Of a stretch of DNA of 64,000 nucleotides, positions 17,107 through 25,874 are shown one piece after another. The number at the start of each line of letters is the position of its first letter. The stretch's first letter is position 1. A model generated the notes under the pieces. It was not told the origin of the DNA, made no database searches, and saw only the letters and a list, made by a program, of their open reading frames with translations. This DNA is from Parapedobacter flavus. GTDB lineage: Bacteria > Bacteroidota > Bacteroidia > Sphingobacteriales > Sphingobacteriaceae. Location of the stretch: positions 62,001-126,000 of the forward strand of contig NZ_JAYKZZ010000011.1 in assembly GCF_035818675.1 (NCBI RefSeq). The letters are read 5' to 3'. A program made the translations under genes and the position numbers.

Positions 17107-20100
17107 CTAAAAGGAAACGTTTATGCCGAGGGAAAACCGCTTTGATAGTGGATATCCGCCGTAGTCGGTTGCAGGGCGGGTGTTTTCGCCAGCACCGGAA
17201 CCTCCTGCGTTGTTGACTTCAGGGTTGGCACCGGGATATTTCGTGAACGTATGGAGGTTATCGGCCATCACAAATACCCGTACGCCACGCACGTTCCACT
17301 TTTTCAGCACCGTGTCTTCGAAATGATAACCCAGTGTGATATTACGTATCCGTACGAAAGTTGCTTCGTATATCCACGTATCGTTATAAGCTGGGTTAAC
17401 GCCTACCACGCTGGGGGTTTCGCCATCCCACGCCATGTTTATCCCTGTCGGAATGTTAGCACTGAACCGTTCGGGTTTGTAAGCATGCAGCCAATCGCGG
17501 TATTGGTTGGTTCCCTCGCCAAGGCCATTGTTGAATCCCCGTCGACCAAGATAGAAGACATCGCCACCCTGTTGCCCCTGGATGTCAAAGCTCAAGTCAA
17601 ACCCCTTGAAAGCGATTTCGTTCGATAATCCCCACAAAAAATCCGGTTGCGGATTCCCCACAATCGTATGGTCCAGCTCATTGATCTGCCCATCGTTGTT
17701 CATATCGACAATCTTGAGGTTTCCTTCCAACTGCCCGTTAATGATGGGCACCCGTGGTGCACCGGTCTCGTCAAAATCCGCAGGCAACAACACGCCTTCG
17801 GTTTTATACATGTAGAAGCTGCCCAAAGGGCGGCCCACGGCGGTGGTATAAGCGTTGAAGTCCTGGAGCGTAGTCAACATGATTAACTGGTCAATCCCCG
17901 GTGTCAATGAGCGAACGGTATTGCTGTTTCTGGAAAAGTTGATGGTTGTAGTCCAACTGAAATCGTCTGTTTTGAAGTGTTGCGAGGTAATCTGTAATTC
18001 GACTCCTTTATTTTCCACCTCCCCGATATTCTGCCGTATTGCGGAGAAGCCGCTGATGCGCGAGATCGGCACGTTGAGTAGCAGGTCGCTCGTCCGATTG
18101 AAATACGCATCCGCCGTCACCTGTATCCGGTCGTCCAGCAGCCAGATATCCAGGCCGATGTCCCTCGATAATGTGGTCTCCCAGCTGAGGTTTTCATTGG
18201 CGATATTACCAGGCACCAAACCGGTTACCAGCTTTCCGTTGAGGTTATAGTCCTGCCGGCCCAAGAGCGAGATATGTTCATAGTTGCCAATCCGGTCGTT
18301 GCCAGCCTTGCCCACCGACGCCCTGATTTTGAGGAGCGAGAGCCACTCTGCTTCTTGGAGGAAGGCCTCTTCATTGATTTTCCACCCAATGGACGCTGCC
18401 GGAAAAAGTCCCCATTTGCTGTTAGGCCCGAACCGTGAGGACCCGTCGTAGCGCGCGCTGACAGAAATCAGGTAGCGGTCGCGGAAGAAATACTGTGCGC
18501 GCCCGAAAAACGACGTGGTAGCACTCTCGCCGATGGAGGTGCTGGCCAGTGTGGGGTTGTTGGCTACATTTAACGTCGGAATCAAGTCGTTGGCATAGCC
18601 ATCGCCCGCTGCGGCCAATAAATCTTGTCGGTTATGCTCATAACTTTGTCCCACGAGAATTCGCAACACGTGGTCTTCACCCCAGTCGGGGCGGTATGTT
18701 GCCGTATTCTGGATGTTGAATACATAACTATCGGTGCTAGAGGCATAACCTTGGGCTTGTGCTCCCTTGTTTACATTTGCCGGCGTAAACTCGTTGTAAG
18801 CCGCGTGCGAACCGATATAGCCGAGTTGGGTGCGTAGCGTAAGTCCGACTATCGGGTTGTATTCGGCAAAGGTGTTTATTTGGAGTTCGTTGGCTTTGGC
18901 ACGGGCGGTCATTTCGCGGAGCCGGGCCAGCGGGTTTACGTATGTCTGCGCAGGAGAGTAGCCCGCAGCCTCGGTATTCTGATCGGTGCCGACCACCGGC
19001 GGCATAGCCAGCGCATAGTGTGCGTTGCTCTCCTTGCCATCGGTCTCGGGGTCGTTGATTAGGTTGAAAGACGTAGCCACGTTGGCGCCTAATTTTATTT
19101 TTTCACCAATGTTGAATAGGGTATTGGCACGGAGGTTATACCGCTCAAACCCGGTATGATGCATCACCCCGTCCTGCCGGAGGTAAGCCCCTGAGACCCG
19201 GAAGGTGCCGATTTCGCCGCCTCCGGATACATTCAGTGCATAATTTTGCATCGGGGCCTGCCGATAAACCACATCCTGCCAGTTATTATCGGGCAACGCG
19301 GATGGATTGAGGTAATTATCTGGATATTGGTATTCGGCTGGGCGGGCAGACACGGGCGCTGCCGGGTCGCCACCGGTTTGCTGGAACCTCGAGTCGCGCA
19401 GGTACCGGATGTAAGCTGTATATTCGTGCGTATCCATCATGGGCAGGAACCGGTCTACCTCTTGGAACCCCACGTAGCTATTGAAGTCAATCTTCGTATC
19501 TCCTTCTATGCCCGATTTGGTGGTAATCACGATCACGCCATTCCCACCCCGAGCACCGTATATCGCGCTAGCGGAAGCGTCTTTCAGCACTTCTATGGAA
19601 GCAATATCCCTTGGGTTCACATTTCGCATATGGTTTTGTGGAATCCCGTCGATAACATACAGGGGGTTGCTGGAGGCGGTAACGGAATTCAGCCCTCTGA
19701 TTTTGATGTTTGCCGGTTTGCCAGGGGCGCCGCTGCCTTGGCTCACCCGTACACCGGCTATTTTGCCGGCAATGCCGTCTTCCGTGTTCGTGATGGCATG
19801 CTGCTGGAAAGCATCGCCGCGGAGCGAACTCACCGATCCGGTGAGATTCTTCTTTCGAACCGTGCCATAGCCGATAACCACCACCTCGTCCAATACGTTA
19901 GCATCGGCATCTTGCGGCTGCAAGGTGATGGTCTGCCCGTTGGCAATGCTCATGGGCATTTCAAAGGGCTCGAAACCCAGCATGGAGAAAGTTAGCATCG
20001 CAGTTGTGTCAGCCGGCGACTTGATTTCATAGGCGCCCTTCTCATCCGTCTGCGTTTCGATGGTTGAGTTCTTGATGCTGACGGTTACGCCTGCCAAGGG

Positions 20101-20334
20101 CCGGCCTTCGTTGTCTTCCACCAATCCGCTGGCCACTCGTTCCACCGTGTCACGTGGGGTGCCATCCTGTGTTATGGTATCCATGCTAATGGTATCCGGG
20201 GGGATGGTGTCTTGTTGAATGGATGCTTGGCCGGATGCCGGCAAAATAGGGGAATACCCCACGCAAGGGCTACTGAAGAACAGCGTACTGCAACTCACAC
20301 AGAATAGCATTCGCCTGCAAACACTCACCATCAT
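17107..20334 (-). CDS. SusC/RagA family TonB-linked outer membrane protein
   Basis: The 1075-residue protein has a signal region, a carboxypeptidase-regulatory-like domain (ASGLVEDNEGRPLAGVTVSI, about residues 65-150), the TonB-box-like LDEVVVIGYGTVRKKNLTGSV, a plug (YVIDGIPQ, DIASIEVLKDASASAIYG) and a long C-terminal barrel ending in SLGINVSF. It imports a SusD-captured ligand using TonB energy. The ATG at 20334 (MMVSVCRR) is preferred to TTG at 20355, since it puts the signal sequence at the N-terminus. It is transcribed with susD as an isolated pair. No sigma/anti-sigma or hybrid sensor gene is adjacent. Confidence 0.93.
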   Translation of the reverse strand: MMVSVCRRMLFCVSCSTLFFSSPCVGYSPILPASGQASIQQDTIPPDTISMDTITQDGTPRDTVERVASGLVEDNEGRPLAGVTVSIKNSTIETQTDEKGAYEIKSPADTTAMLTFSMLGFEPFEMPMSIANGQTITLQPQDADANVLDEVVVIGYGTVRKKNLTGSVSSLRGDAFQQHAITNTEDGIAGKIAGVRVSQGSGAPGKPANIKIRGLNSVTASSNPLYVIDGIPQNHMRNVNPRDIASIEVLKDASASAIYGARGGNGVIVITTKSGIEGDTKIDFNSYVGFQEVDRFLPMMDTHEYTAYIRYLRDSRFQQTGGDPAAPVSARPAEYQYPDNYLNPSALPDNNWQDVVYRQAPMQNYALNVSGGGEIGTFRVSGAYLRQDGVMHHTGFERYNLRANTLFNIGEKIKLGANVATSFNLINDPETDGKESNAHYALAMPPVVGTDQNTEAAGYSPAQTYVNPLARLREMTARAKANELQINTFAEYNPIVGLTLRTQLGYIGSHAAYNEFTPANVNKGAQAQGYASSTDSYVFNIQNTATYRPDWGEDHVLRILVGQSYEHNRQDLLAAAGDGYANDLIPTLNVANNPTLASTSIGESATTSFFGRAQYFFRDRYLISVSARYDGSSRFGPNSKWGLFPAASIGWKINEEAFLQEAEWLSLLKIRASVGKAGNDRIGNYEHISLLGRQDYNLNGKLVTGLVPGNIANENLSWETTLSRDIGLDIWLLDDRIQVTADAYFNRTSDLLLNVPISRISGFSAIRQNIGEVENKGVELQITSQHFKTDDFSWTTTINFSRNSNTVRSLTPGIDQLIMLTTLQDFNAYTTAVGRPLGSFYMYKTEGVLLPADFDETGAPRVPIINGQLEGNLKIVDMNNDGQINELDHTIVGNPQPDFLWGLSNEIAFKGFDLSFDIQGQQGGDVFYLGRRGFNNGLGEGTNQYRDWLHAYKPERFSANIPTGINMAWDGETPSVVGVNPAYNDTWIYEATFVRIRNITLGYHFEDTVLKKWNVRGVRVFVMADNLHTFTKYPGANPEVNNAGGSGAGENTRPATDYGGYPLSKRFSLGINVSF

Positions 20335-20491
20335 ACTCGTTTGATTTATGCCCAACCTAATTATTTGGGGGTTAAGTATCTGTCTGTTTTAACGTATGCT
20401 GGGCGAGATAGTATACAGGGCTAGAATGGGTTTTGTTTTAAATATTTTCGCTCAAGGGCGCGATAGCCGTCGCGACAAGCGAATTTATACG

Positions 20492-20522
20492 TTGTTTTTA
20501 AAAGCAACAATGCCTAAGTTTG
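20492..20522 (+). promoter_or_regulatory. Bacteroidota-type promoter before DUF4293 gene
   Basis: TTG at 20492-20494, exactly 20 bases, then TAAGTTTG at 20515-20522. This is the same architecture and -7 sequence as the promoter at 3580-3610. The start codon is at 20546. Confidence 0.7.
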
Positions 20523-20545
20523 CGTTGTATTATAGTCAATGCCGT

Positions 20546-21022
20546 ATGATTCAACGTATCCAGAGTGTTTGGTTGTTCCTGGCTTCAGCCACCATCTTTG
20601 CCTTGTTCTTATTCCCTTACCTGCAATATGCCGACTTGGGGGGCATGGGTAAAGCACTGAAGGTAACCGGGGTCTATCAGGGCGTAGAAGGCCAAGCGGT
20701 GCGCGCCGAGTTTTTCATGCTCCAAACCATCGCAACGGTATTATTGGGGTTATTTCCCTTATACATCATATTTAAGTTCCGTCAACGCAAACAACAGGTC
20801 CAGTTGATCATATTGGATATCGTGTTGCTGTTGTTGTTTGGCGTTTGGCTATACGTTTCGGCCAGCAGCGCACTCGCCGAGGCGCACCAATTTCTTTCCG
20901 CGCGGAACATTGGAGTGGGGTTTTTCTTACTGCCCATCAGCATGGTCTTCCTCGGCATGGCCATGGGGGCCATCCGGAAGGATGAAAAATTAGTGAAATC
21001 GGCAGACCGATTAAGGGGATGA
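20546..21022 (+). CDS. DUF4293-like membrane protein
   Basis: The 158-residue protein begins MIQRIQSVWLFLASATIFALFLFPYL and has four predicted transmembrane helices, with a positively charged loop KFRQRKQQ in the middle. This start and topology match the DUF4293 family of Bacteroidota inner membrane proteins, which has no known function. The ATG at 20546 is preferred over upstream in-frame starts because it lies just after a well-formed promoter and matches the family N-terminus. Its stop overlaps the next start in ATGA. Confidence 0.8.
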   Translation: MIQRIQSVWLFLASATIFALFLFPYLQYADLGGMGKALKVTGVYQGVEGQAVRAEFFMLQTIATVLLGLFPLYIIFKFRQRKQQVQLIILDIVLLLLFGVWLYVSASSALAEAHQFLSARNIGVGFFLLPISMVFLGMAMGAIRKDEKLVKSADRLRG

Positions 21023-21513
21023 AACGGATAGGTTTATTTGTTGTTTTGGTGTTGGTTTCGCTGCCAATGGTGCTTTCGGCCCGTCAGGACGAAAGAGCCC
21101 CGATTGCGCGAGATTCGAGTGCGTTGACCATGGACGGCCTCCGGTTTGAAGTGATCTCCTTTGCCATCGATTCGGCCACGAATACCTCCACGGCAACCTT
21201 AACCATTACTAGCTTGGCGGAGCGATCGCGCGAATTGAAGGTCAATGTCTATGGCACGCAGTTGGTCGACGACCGGCGGAACGCCTATTATTTTTCAACC
21301 ATCACCATGGGCCGCGTATTAATGCGGTTTGAAGACCGCCAGAATTACCTACATTATCTCCTGCAACCCAACACGCCCGTGGAGTTGGCGATTACAGCAC
21401 AGGGCATCTCGCCCGAAGCGGCCGCCATACAAGTGGTGAAAATTGTCTTTGAGGATAGCGAAGATGAGGGACGGTTTCTGGAAGCGTACCTAACCGCTCC
21501 GGAAACAGAATAG
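21019..21513 (+). CDS. Exported protein of unknown function
   Basis: The 164-residue product has a cleavable signal (MKRIGLFVVLVLVSLPMVLSA). The mature part is rich in beta strands, with TSTATLTITSLAERSRELKVNVYG, and resembles a single immunoglobulin-like sandwich; no family is recognised. It overlaps the DUF4293 gene by four bases (ATGA), so the two are translationally coupled and may act together at the envelope. It abuts the stop of the convergent gene at 21514. Confidence 0.7.
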   Translation: MKRIGLFVVLVLVSLPMVLSARQDERAPIARDSSALTMDGLRFEVISFAIDSATNTSTATLTITSLAERSRELKVNVYGTQLVDDRRNAYYFSTITMGRVLMRFEDRQNYLHYLLQPNTPVELAITAQGISPEAAAIQVVKIVFEDSEDEGRFLEAYLTAPETE

Positions 21514-22053
21514 CTATCGATACCGTGGTTGTTGTTGTCGATCCATCATGCCCATCTGATCCTTCATCATTTTGATCTGATCGGCAAGGAGCTTGTTTTT
21601 GTCGGCCCGTTTCGCTTCCTGGAGGTATTTAGTCGCCTCCCGTTTGTTGCGCTTGGCCATGGCAATGCCCGCAAGGCTCAACTTGGCGAGGGCCACATTA
21701 TGCCCCATGTGCACGCCCAACGACAGCGCTTTCTTAAAAAACTTCTCCGACTGCATGGGCGACTTCTGTGATTCCATTAATCCCAGCAAGAGGTGGTAAT
21801 AACCGTGCTGCGCACGGATAAGTTGTTTTTCGTAGTTTTTGATACGTCCCAACCAACCGGCTGCTTTTGCCATGTTCTCCTTGCGGAGGTAAAATTGGGC
21901 GATGAGCATGTTCTCATTGAAAAAGACCGTTACAAATGCCACGATGGTGATCAGGATACCTATGATACCCCACCCCCATTCGCCATAGACAAACAGGGCT
22001 ACGGTAGCAACCAGCAAGAGGGTAGATAGGATAATCCGAACGAGGTTAGACAT
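21514..22053 (-). CDS. Membrane-anchored TPR-like protein
   Basis: The 179-residue protein has two N-terminal transmembrane helices (residues about 5-22 and 27-45) and a helical C-terminal part. Alternating helices such as AAGWLGRIKNYEKQLIRAQHGYYHLLLGLMES and ALAKLSLAGIAMAKRNKREATKYLQEAKRAD suggest tetratricopeptide repeats facing the cytoplasm. The tail is rich in Met and Gln. A scaffold or chaperone role is possible, but the function is unknown. Confidence 0.75.
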   Translation of the reverse strand: MSNLVRIILSTLLLVATVALFVYGEWGWGIIGILITIVAFVTVFFNENMLIAQFYLRKENMAKAAGWLGRIKNYEKQLIRAQHGYYHLLLGLMESQKSPMQSEKFFKKALSLGVHMGHNVALAKLSLAGIAMAKRNKREATKYLQEAKRADKNKLLADQIKMMKDQMGMMDRQQQPRYR

Positions 22054-22158
22054 GTGTCGCTATTATTAGTTGATGTAACTTTTCTTAAAAAACCATACAA
22101 ATATCCGTTTATTTCAGCGGTTTACCAACTGGCCACGGGTACATTTTACAATAAAGTG

Positions 22159-22166
22159 TATTTTTG
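22159..22166 (+). promoter_or_regulatory. -7 promoter element before ung
   Basis: TATTTTTG fits TAnnTTTG and ends five bases before the ung ATG at 22172, implying a very short or absent leader. Confidence 0.45.
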
Positions 22167-22171
22167 CCAGT

Positions 22172-22843
22172 ATGAGCGTACAATTGGAAGCGGGTTGGAA
22201 AGCGGTGCTGGGGCCAGAATTCGGAAAACCCTACATGCAGGAACTCAAGCAATTTTTGATAACCGAAAGGCGGGATCACACGGTTTATCCATCCGGTACC
22301 CTCATCTTCAACGCTTTTAACCATACGCCGTTCGATGAAGTAAAGGTGGTCATATTGGGCCAAGACCCCTACCATAACGTAGGGCAGGCCCACGGCCTGT
22401 CTTTTTCCGTTCCACCGGGGGTGGGTATACCGCCCTCATTGCGCAATATGTATCAGGAATTAGCCGCCGATATCGCCGGATTCCAGCCACCGAAACACGG
22501 TGACCTCACCGCATGGGCCAACCAGGGGGTGCTATTGCTCAATGCCACGCTGACGGTGAGGGCGCATACCGCAGGTTCGCACCAAGGGAAGGGATGGGAA
22601 GCATTTACGGATAAGGCGATCGCGGAATTATCGGCCCACAGGCAGGGAATTGTGTTCCTGCTGTGGGGCAGGTATGCCAAAAACAAGGCGGCACTTATCG
22701 ACCACCATAGGCACCATATCCTCACGGCGGCACACCCGTCACCGTTTTCAGCCCACCATGGCTTCTTCGGGTGCAAGCACTTTTCCCGGACGAATGCATT
22801 TCTGACGCAACAGGGCCTTGAACCGATCGACTGGCAGGTATAG
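22172..22843 (+). CDS. ung: Uracil-DNA glycosylase, family 1
   Basis: The 223-residue repair enzyme removes uracil from DNA. It has the water-activating motif GQDPYH (Asp65), the uracil-binding segment GLSFSVPPG, the LLLNATLTV strand and the DNA-intercalating loop HPSPFSAHHGFFG (His188). Length matches bacterial Ung. It is convergent with the Lrp-type regulator gene, whose stop lies two bases away. Confidence 0.96.
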   Translation: MSVQLEAGWKAVLGPEFGKPYMQELKQFLITERRDHTVYPSGTLIFNAFNHTPFDEVKVVILGQDPYHNVGQAHGLSFSVPPGVGIPPSLRNMYQELAADIAGFQPPKHGDLTAWANQGVLLLNATLTVRAHTAGSHQGKGWEAFTDKAIAELSAHRQGIVFLLWGRYAKNKAALIDHHRHHILTAAHPSPFSAHHGFFGCKHFSRTNAFLTQQGLEPIDWQV

Positions 22844-22845
22844 CG

Positions 22846-23316
22846 TCAGTACTCCATCGGCACGATGGGCTCTTTCTTGCTGGTAGACATGATCATCATG
22901 GTTTGGAACGTCTTAACAAAGGGGATTTTGCTGATTTTTTCCATGATGACCGCTTCATAAGCCTTGATGTCTTTCACGTAAACCTTCAGCATGAAATCGC
23001 ATTGCCCCGTAACGTGATGGCACTCGGTCACCTCCTTGATGTTTTTCACCGCTTCGACAAACTCGGGGATGGCGTTGTGCGTGTGGAAGTCGAGCGATAT
23101 CTGGATAAACGATTTGATGCCCAGCCCCAGCTTTTCCTCATCAACGAAGGCATGGTAACTTTTGATATAACCGGAATTTTCCAGTTTGCGTACACGTTCC
23201 AGCGTTGGAGCGGGCGAAAGGCCGATACTCGATGCTAATTGTAGATTGGTAATCCGGCCGTTTTCCTGAAGAAGTTTCAGAATTTTGAAGTCGGTTTTGT
23301 CGGGCTGGAATGGCAT
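22846..23316 (-). CDS. Lrp/AsnC family transcriptional regulator
   Basis: The 156-residue protein has an N-terminal helix-turn-helix (DFKILKLLQENGRITNLQLASSIGLSPAPTLERVRKLE) and a C-terminal RAM ligand-binding domain including HHVTGQCDFMLKVYVKD. Such proteins form octamers and respond to amino acids. The tail KKEPIVPMEY is a short extension. It is divergent from sufBCD; a 17-bp perfect palindrome sits 44 bases before its start and could be an autoregulatory site. Whether it regulates suf is not shown. Confidence 0.92.
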   Translation of the reverse strand: MPFQPDKTDFKILKLLQENGRITNLQLASSIGLSPAPTLERVRKLENSGYIKSYHAFVDEEKLGLGIKSFIQISLDFHTHNAIPEFVEAVKNIKEVTECHHVTGQCDFMLKVYVKDIKAYEAVIMEKISKIPFVKTFQTMMIMSTSKKEPIVPMEY

Positions 23317-23359
23317 ATGTCAACGATTTGGATATGAACTGTTCTTTCGTGGCGCATCC

Positions 23360-23376
23360 GCCAAATTATATTTGGC
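23360..23376. promoter_or_regulatory. Palindrome in lrp-suf intergenic region
   Basis: GCCAAAT, three bases, ATTTGGC: a perfect 7-bp inverted repeat close to the 15-17 bp operator size of Lrp/AsnC proteins. It lies 44 bases upstream of the Lrp-type gene. Confidence 0.5.
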
Positions 23377-23503
23377 AATAGTACGGTTTATTTTCCATAT
23401 TGTTTGTCTGTAAAACCGGGTGATGAAGCGCGGGCGGCGAATCCTATTCATTATCACTGATTTGTAAAAATACGAAAAGCGGCGCTATTCCCCGAAATGA
23501 GCC

Positions 23504-23526
23504 GCCAATAGGCGAGGTTTATTGGC
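23504..23526. promoter_or_regulatory. Inverted repeat overlapping the suf promoter region
   Basis: GCCAATA (23504-23510) and TATTGGC (23520-23526) are perfect inverted copies separated by nine bases. They sit just upstream of the suf -7 element at 23537 and would overlap its -33 region. The half-site resembles that of the palindrome at 23360. Confidence 0.5.
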
Positions 23527-23536
23527 ACTTTAATCG

Positions 23537-23544
23537 TAACTTTG
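23537..23544 (+). promoter_or_regulatory. -7 promoter element of sufBCD
   Basis: TAACTTTG matches TAnnTTTG and lies about 60 bases before the sufB start. No canonical TTG was seen at the expected distance, consistent with an activator- or repressor-controlled promoter. Confidence 0.55.
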
Positions 23545-23604
23545 CATCTCGAAAAGCTGGGCAGAACGCTTAGCAGCTTATTGACCCGTTGCGGAGGAAA
23601 TGCT

Positions 23605-25056
23605 ATGAGTACGAAAGATGACGAATTGTTAAAGGAGCTCGCGCTCGAAGAATATAAGTACGGATTTTCAACGGATATCGAAATGGATATCGCCCCCAGG
23701 GGGCTTAACGAAGATACCGTGCGGTTGATTTCTGCCAAGAAAAACGAACCCGAATGGCTGTTAGAATGGCGCCTGAAGGCACTGAAGCATTTCCTTCAAA
23801 TGGATATGCCCACATGGCAGAACTTTGATAACCCCAACGTTGATTTCCAGGATATCTCCTACTATGCGGCACCAAAGGCAAAGCCCAAGTTGAATAGCTT
23901 GGACGAAGTGGATCCCGAGTTGCTTTCTACATTTGCAAAGCTGGGTATCCCGCTCGACGAGCAGAAAGTATTGGCAGGGGTTGTGGCTGTAGATGCGGTA
24001 TTTGATAGTGTATCGGTCAAAACCACCTTCCGCGAGAAACTGAAAGAACAGGGTGTTATTTTCTGTTCTTTTGGCGAAGCCGTACAGGAGCATCCCGAGC
24101 TGGTAAGGCAATACCTCGGTACGGTTGTGCCGCAAACGGACAACGTATACGCCGCACTCAACTCGGCCGTGTTTTCCGACGGCTCGTTTGTATACATCCC
24201 CAAAGGGGTACGCTGCCCCATGGAGCTTTCCACCTATTTCCGTATCAATGCGGAAAACACCGGGCAATTTGAGCGCACGCTGATTATCGCCGATGAGGGC
24301 GCTTATGTAAGTTACCTCGAAGGGTGTACCGCGCCGATGCGCGATGAGAACCAGATGCACGCTGCCGTTGTTGAGCTGGTGGCGCTGAAGGACGCAGAGA
24401 TCAAGTATTCGACCGTGCAGAACTGGTATCCCGGCGATAAGGACGGTAAAGGTGGTATCTATAATTTTGTCACCAAGCGGGGTATCTGCAAGGGCGATCA
24501 CGCCAAGATTTCCTGGACGCAGGTGGAGACCGGCTCGGCCATCACATGGAAGTATCCCGGTGTCATCCTGAAAGGCGACCATTCCGTAGGCGAGTTTTAT
24601 TCCGTGGCACTTACGCGGAACAAGCAGGTAGCCGACACGGGGACGAAGATGATCCACTTGGGTAAGAACACACGAAGCAAGATCATATCGAAGGGTATCT
24701 CGGCGGGGGTGAGCCACAATAGCTACCGCGGCTTGGTGAAAATCGGCCCCGGCGCCGACAATTCACGTAACTTCACCCAGTGCGATTCCCTGTTAATCGG
24801 CGACCGTTGCGGCGCGCATACCTTCCCTTATATCGAAAACCGGAATAAGACAGCCACGTTGGAGCATGAAGCAACGACGTCCAAGATCGGTGAAGATCAG
24901 CTGTTTTACCTTACACAGCGCGGTATCGACCCCGAAAAGGCGGTCGGACTGATTGTGAACGGATATGCCAAAGAGGTGCTAAACCAACTGCCCATGGAGT
25001 TTGCCGTGGAGGCGCAGAAACTATTAGCCATATCGCTTGAAGGAAGTGTAGGCTAA
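23605..25056 (+). CDS. sufB: Fe-S cluster assembly scaffold SufB
   Basis: The 483-residue protein is a component of the SufBC2D scaffold that builds Fe-S clusters. It has the SufB sequence SDGSFVYIPKGVRCPMELSTYFRINAEN by parts, EGCTAP with the conserved Cys, and ENRNKTATLEHEATTSKIGEDQLFYLTQRG near the C-terminus. ATG at 23605 is chosen because GGAGG lies seven bases upstream; the frame also extends upstream to 23542. It is first in a sufB-sufC-sufD operon; sufS and sufE/sufU are not in the window. Confidence 0.95.
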   Translation: MSTKDDELLKELALEEYKYGFSTDIEMDIAPRGLNEDTVRLISAKKNEPEWLLEWRLKALKHFLQMDMPTWQNFDNPNVDFQDISYYAAPKAKPKLNSLDEVDPELLSTFAKLGIPLDEQKVLAGVVAVDAVFDSVSVKTTFREKLKEQGVIFCSFGEAVQEHPELVRQYLGTVVPQTDNVYAALNSAVFSDGSFVYIPKGVRCPMELSTYFRINAENTGQFERTLIIADEGAYVSYLEGCTAPMRDENQMHAAVVELVALKDAEIKYSTVQNWYPGDKDGKGGIYNFVTKRGICKGDHAKISWTQVETGSAITWKYPGVILKGDHSVGEFYSVALTRNKQVADTGTKMIHLGKNTRSKIISKGISAGVSHNSYRGLVKIGPGADNSRNFTQCDSLLIGDRCGAHTFPYIENRNKTATLEHEATTSKIGEDQLFYLTQRGIDPEKAVGLIVNGYAKEVLNQLPMEFAVEAQKLLAISLEGSVG

Positions 25057-25078
25057 TCATTTAAATGAAAGGAGAGTA

Positions 25079-25843
25079 GTGAAAGACATCATGTTAAGTA
25101 TAAAGAATTTACACGCATCAGTAGAAGATAAAGCGATATTAAAGGGCCTCGACCTCGAAGTGAAGGCAGGCGAAGTACACGCGATCATGGGCCCCAACGG
25201 CTCGGGAAAGAGTACGCTGGGAAATGTATTGGCTGGTAGGGAAGCTTACGAGGTGACCGAAGGGGAAGTGTTGTTGGACGGCATGGACCTGTTGGAACTT
25301 TCGCCCGAGGACCGCGCCCGTGAAGGGGTGTTCCTGGCCTTTCAATACCCAGTGGAAATACCAGGGGTATCGAACATCAACTTCCTGAAAACGGCATTGA
25401 ATGAAATACGTGCCCATAAAGGCTTGCCGCAGATAGAGGCTCGCGAATTCCTGAATAAAGTCAAAGAGAAACAGAAACTGGTGGAGTTCGATGCGAAACT
25501 GGCAAACCGCTCGTTGAACGAAGGGTTTTCAGGTGGCGAGAAGAAACGCAATGAAATCCTGCAGCTGGCTATGCTGGAACCTAAATTGGCGATTTTGGAC
25601 GAAACCGATTCCGGACTGGATATCGACGCCCTCCGTATTGTGGCGCGGGGCGTAAACCAACTGCGTACCGAAAACAATGCGTTTGTGCTCATTACCCACT
25701 ACCAGCGGCTGCTGGAGTACATCGTGCCGGATTATGTACACGTCCTTTACAACGGTCGCATTGTCCGTTCGGGCACCAAGGAACTCGCACTGGAATTGGA
25801 AGAAAAGGGTTACGACTGGATCAAGGAAACAGTCGACGCCTAA
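25079..25843 (+). CDS. sufC: Fe-S cluster assembly ATPase SufC
   Basis: The 254-residue ABC-type ATPase drives the SufBC2D scaffold. It has Walker A GPNGSGKST, the signature FSGGEKKRNE and Walker B LAILDETDSGLD, the last being a SufC hallmark. The GTG at 25079 is preferred because AAAGGAG lies four bases upstream, just as AAAGGAG lies five bases before sufD. An ATG at 25091 matching the usual family start (MLSIKNLHA) is the alternative. The gap to sufB is 22 bases. Confidence 0.94.
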   Translation: MKDIMLSIKNLHASVEDKAILKGLDLEVKAGEVHAIMGPNGSGKSTLGNVLAGREAYEVTEGEVLLDGMDLLELSPEDRAREGVFLAFQYPVEIPGVSNINFLKTALNEIRAHKGLPQIEAREFLNKVKEKQKLVEFDAKLANRSLNEGFSGGEKKRNEILQLAMLEPKLAILDETDSGLDIDALRIVARGVNQLRTENNAFVLITHYQRLLEYIVPDYVHVLYNGRIVRSGTKELALELEEKGYDWIKETVDA

Positions 25844-25874
25844 ACCACGGTTTTTGATTTAGAAAGGAGAGGCT

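Noticed and set aside
23761..24717. Antisense open frame (318 codons) over sufB
   Set aside because: No domain resemblance; the sense strand encodes a full-length SufB.
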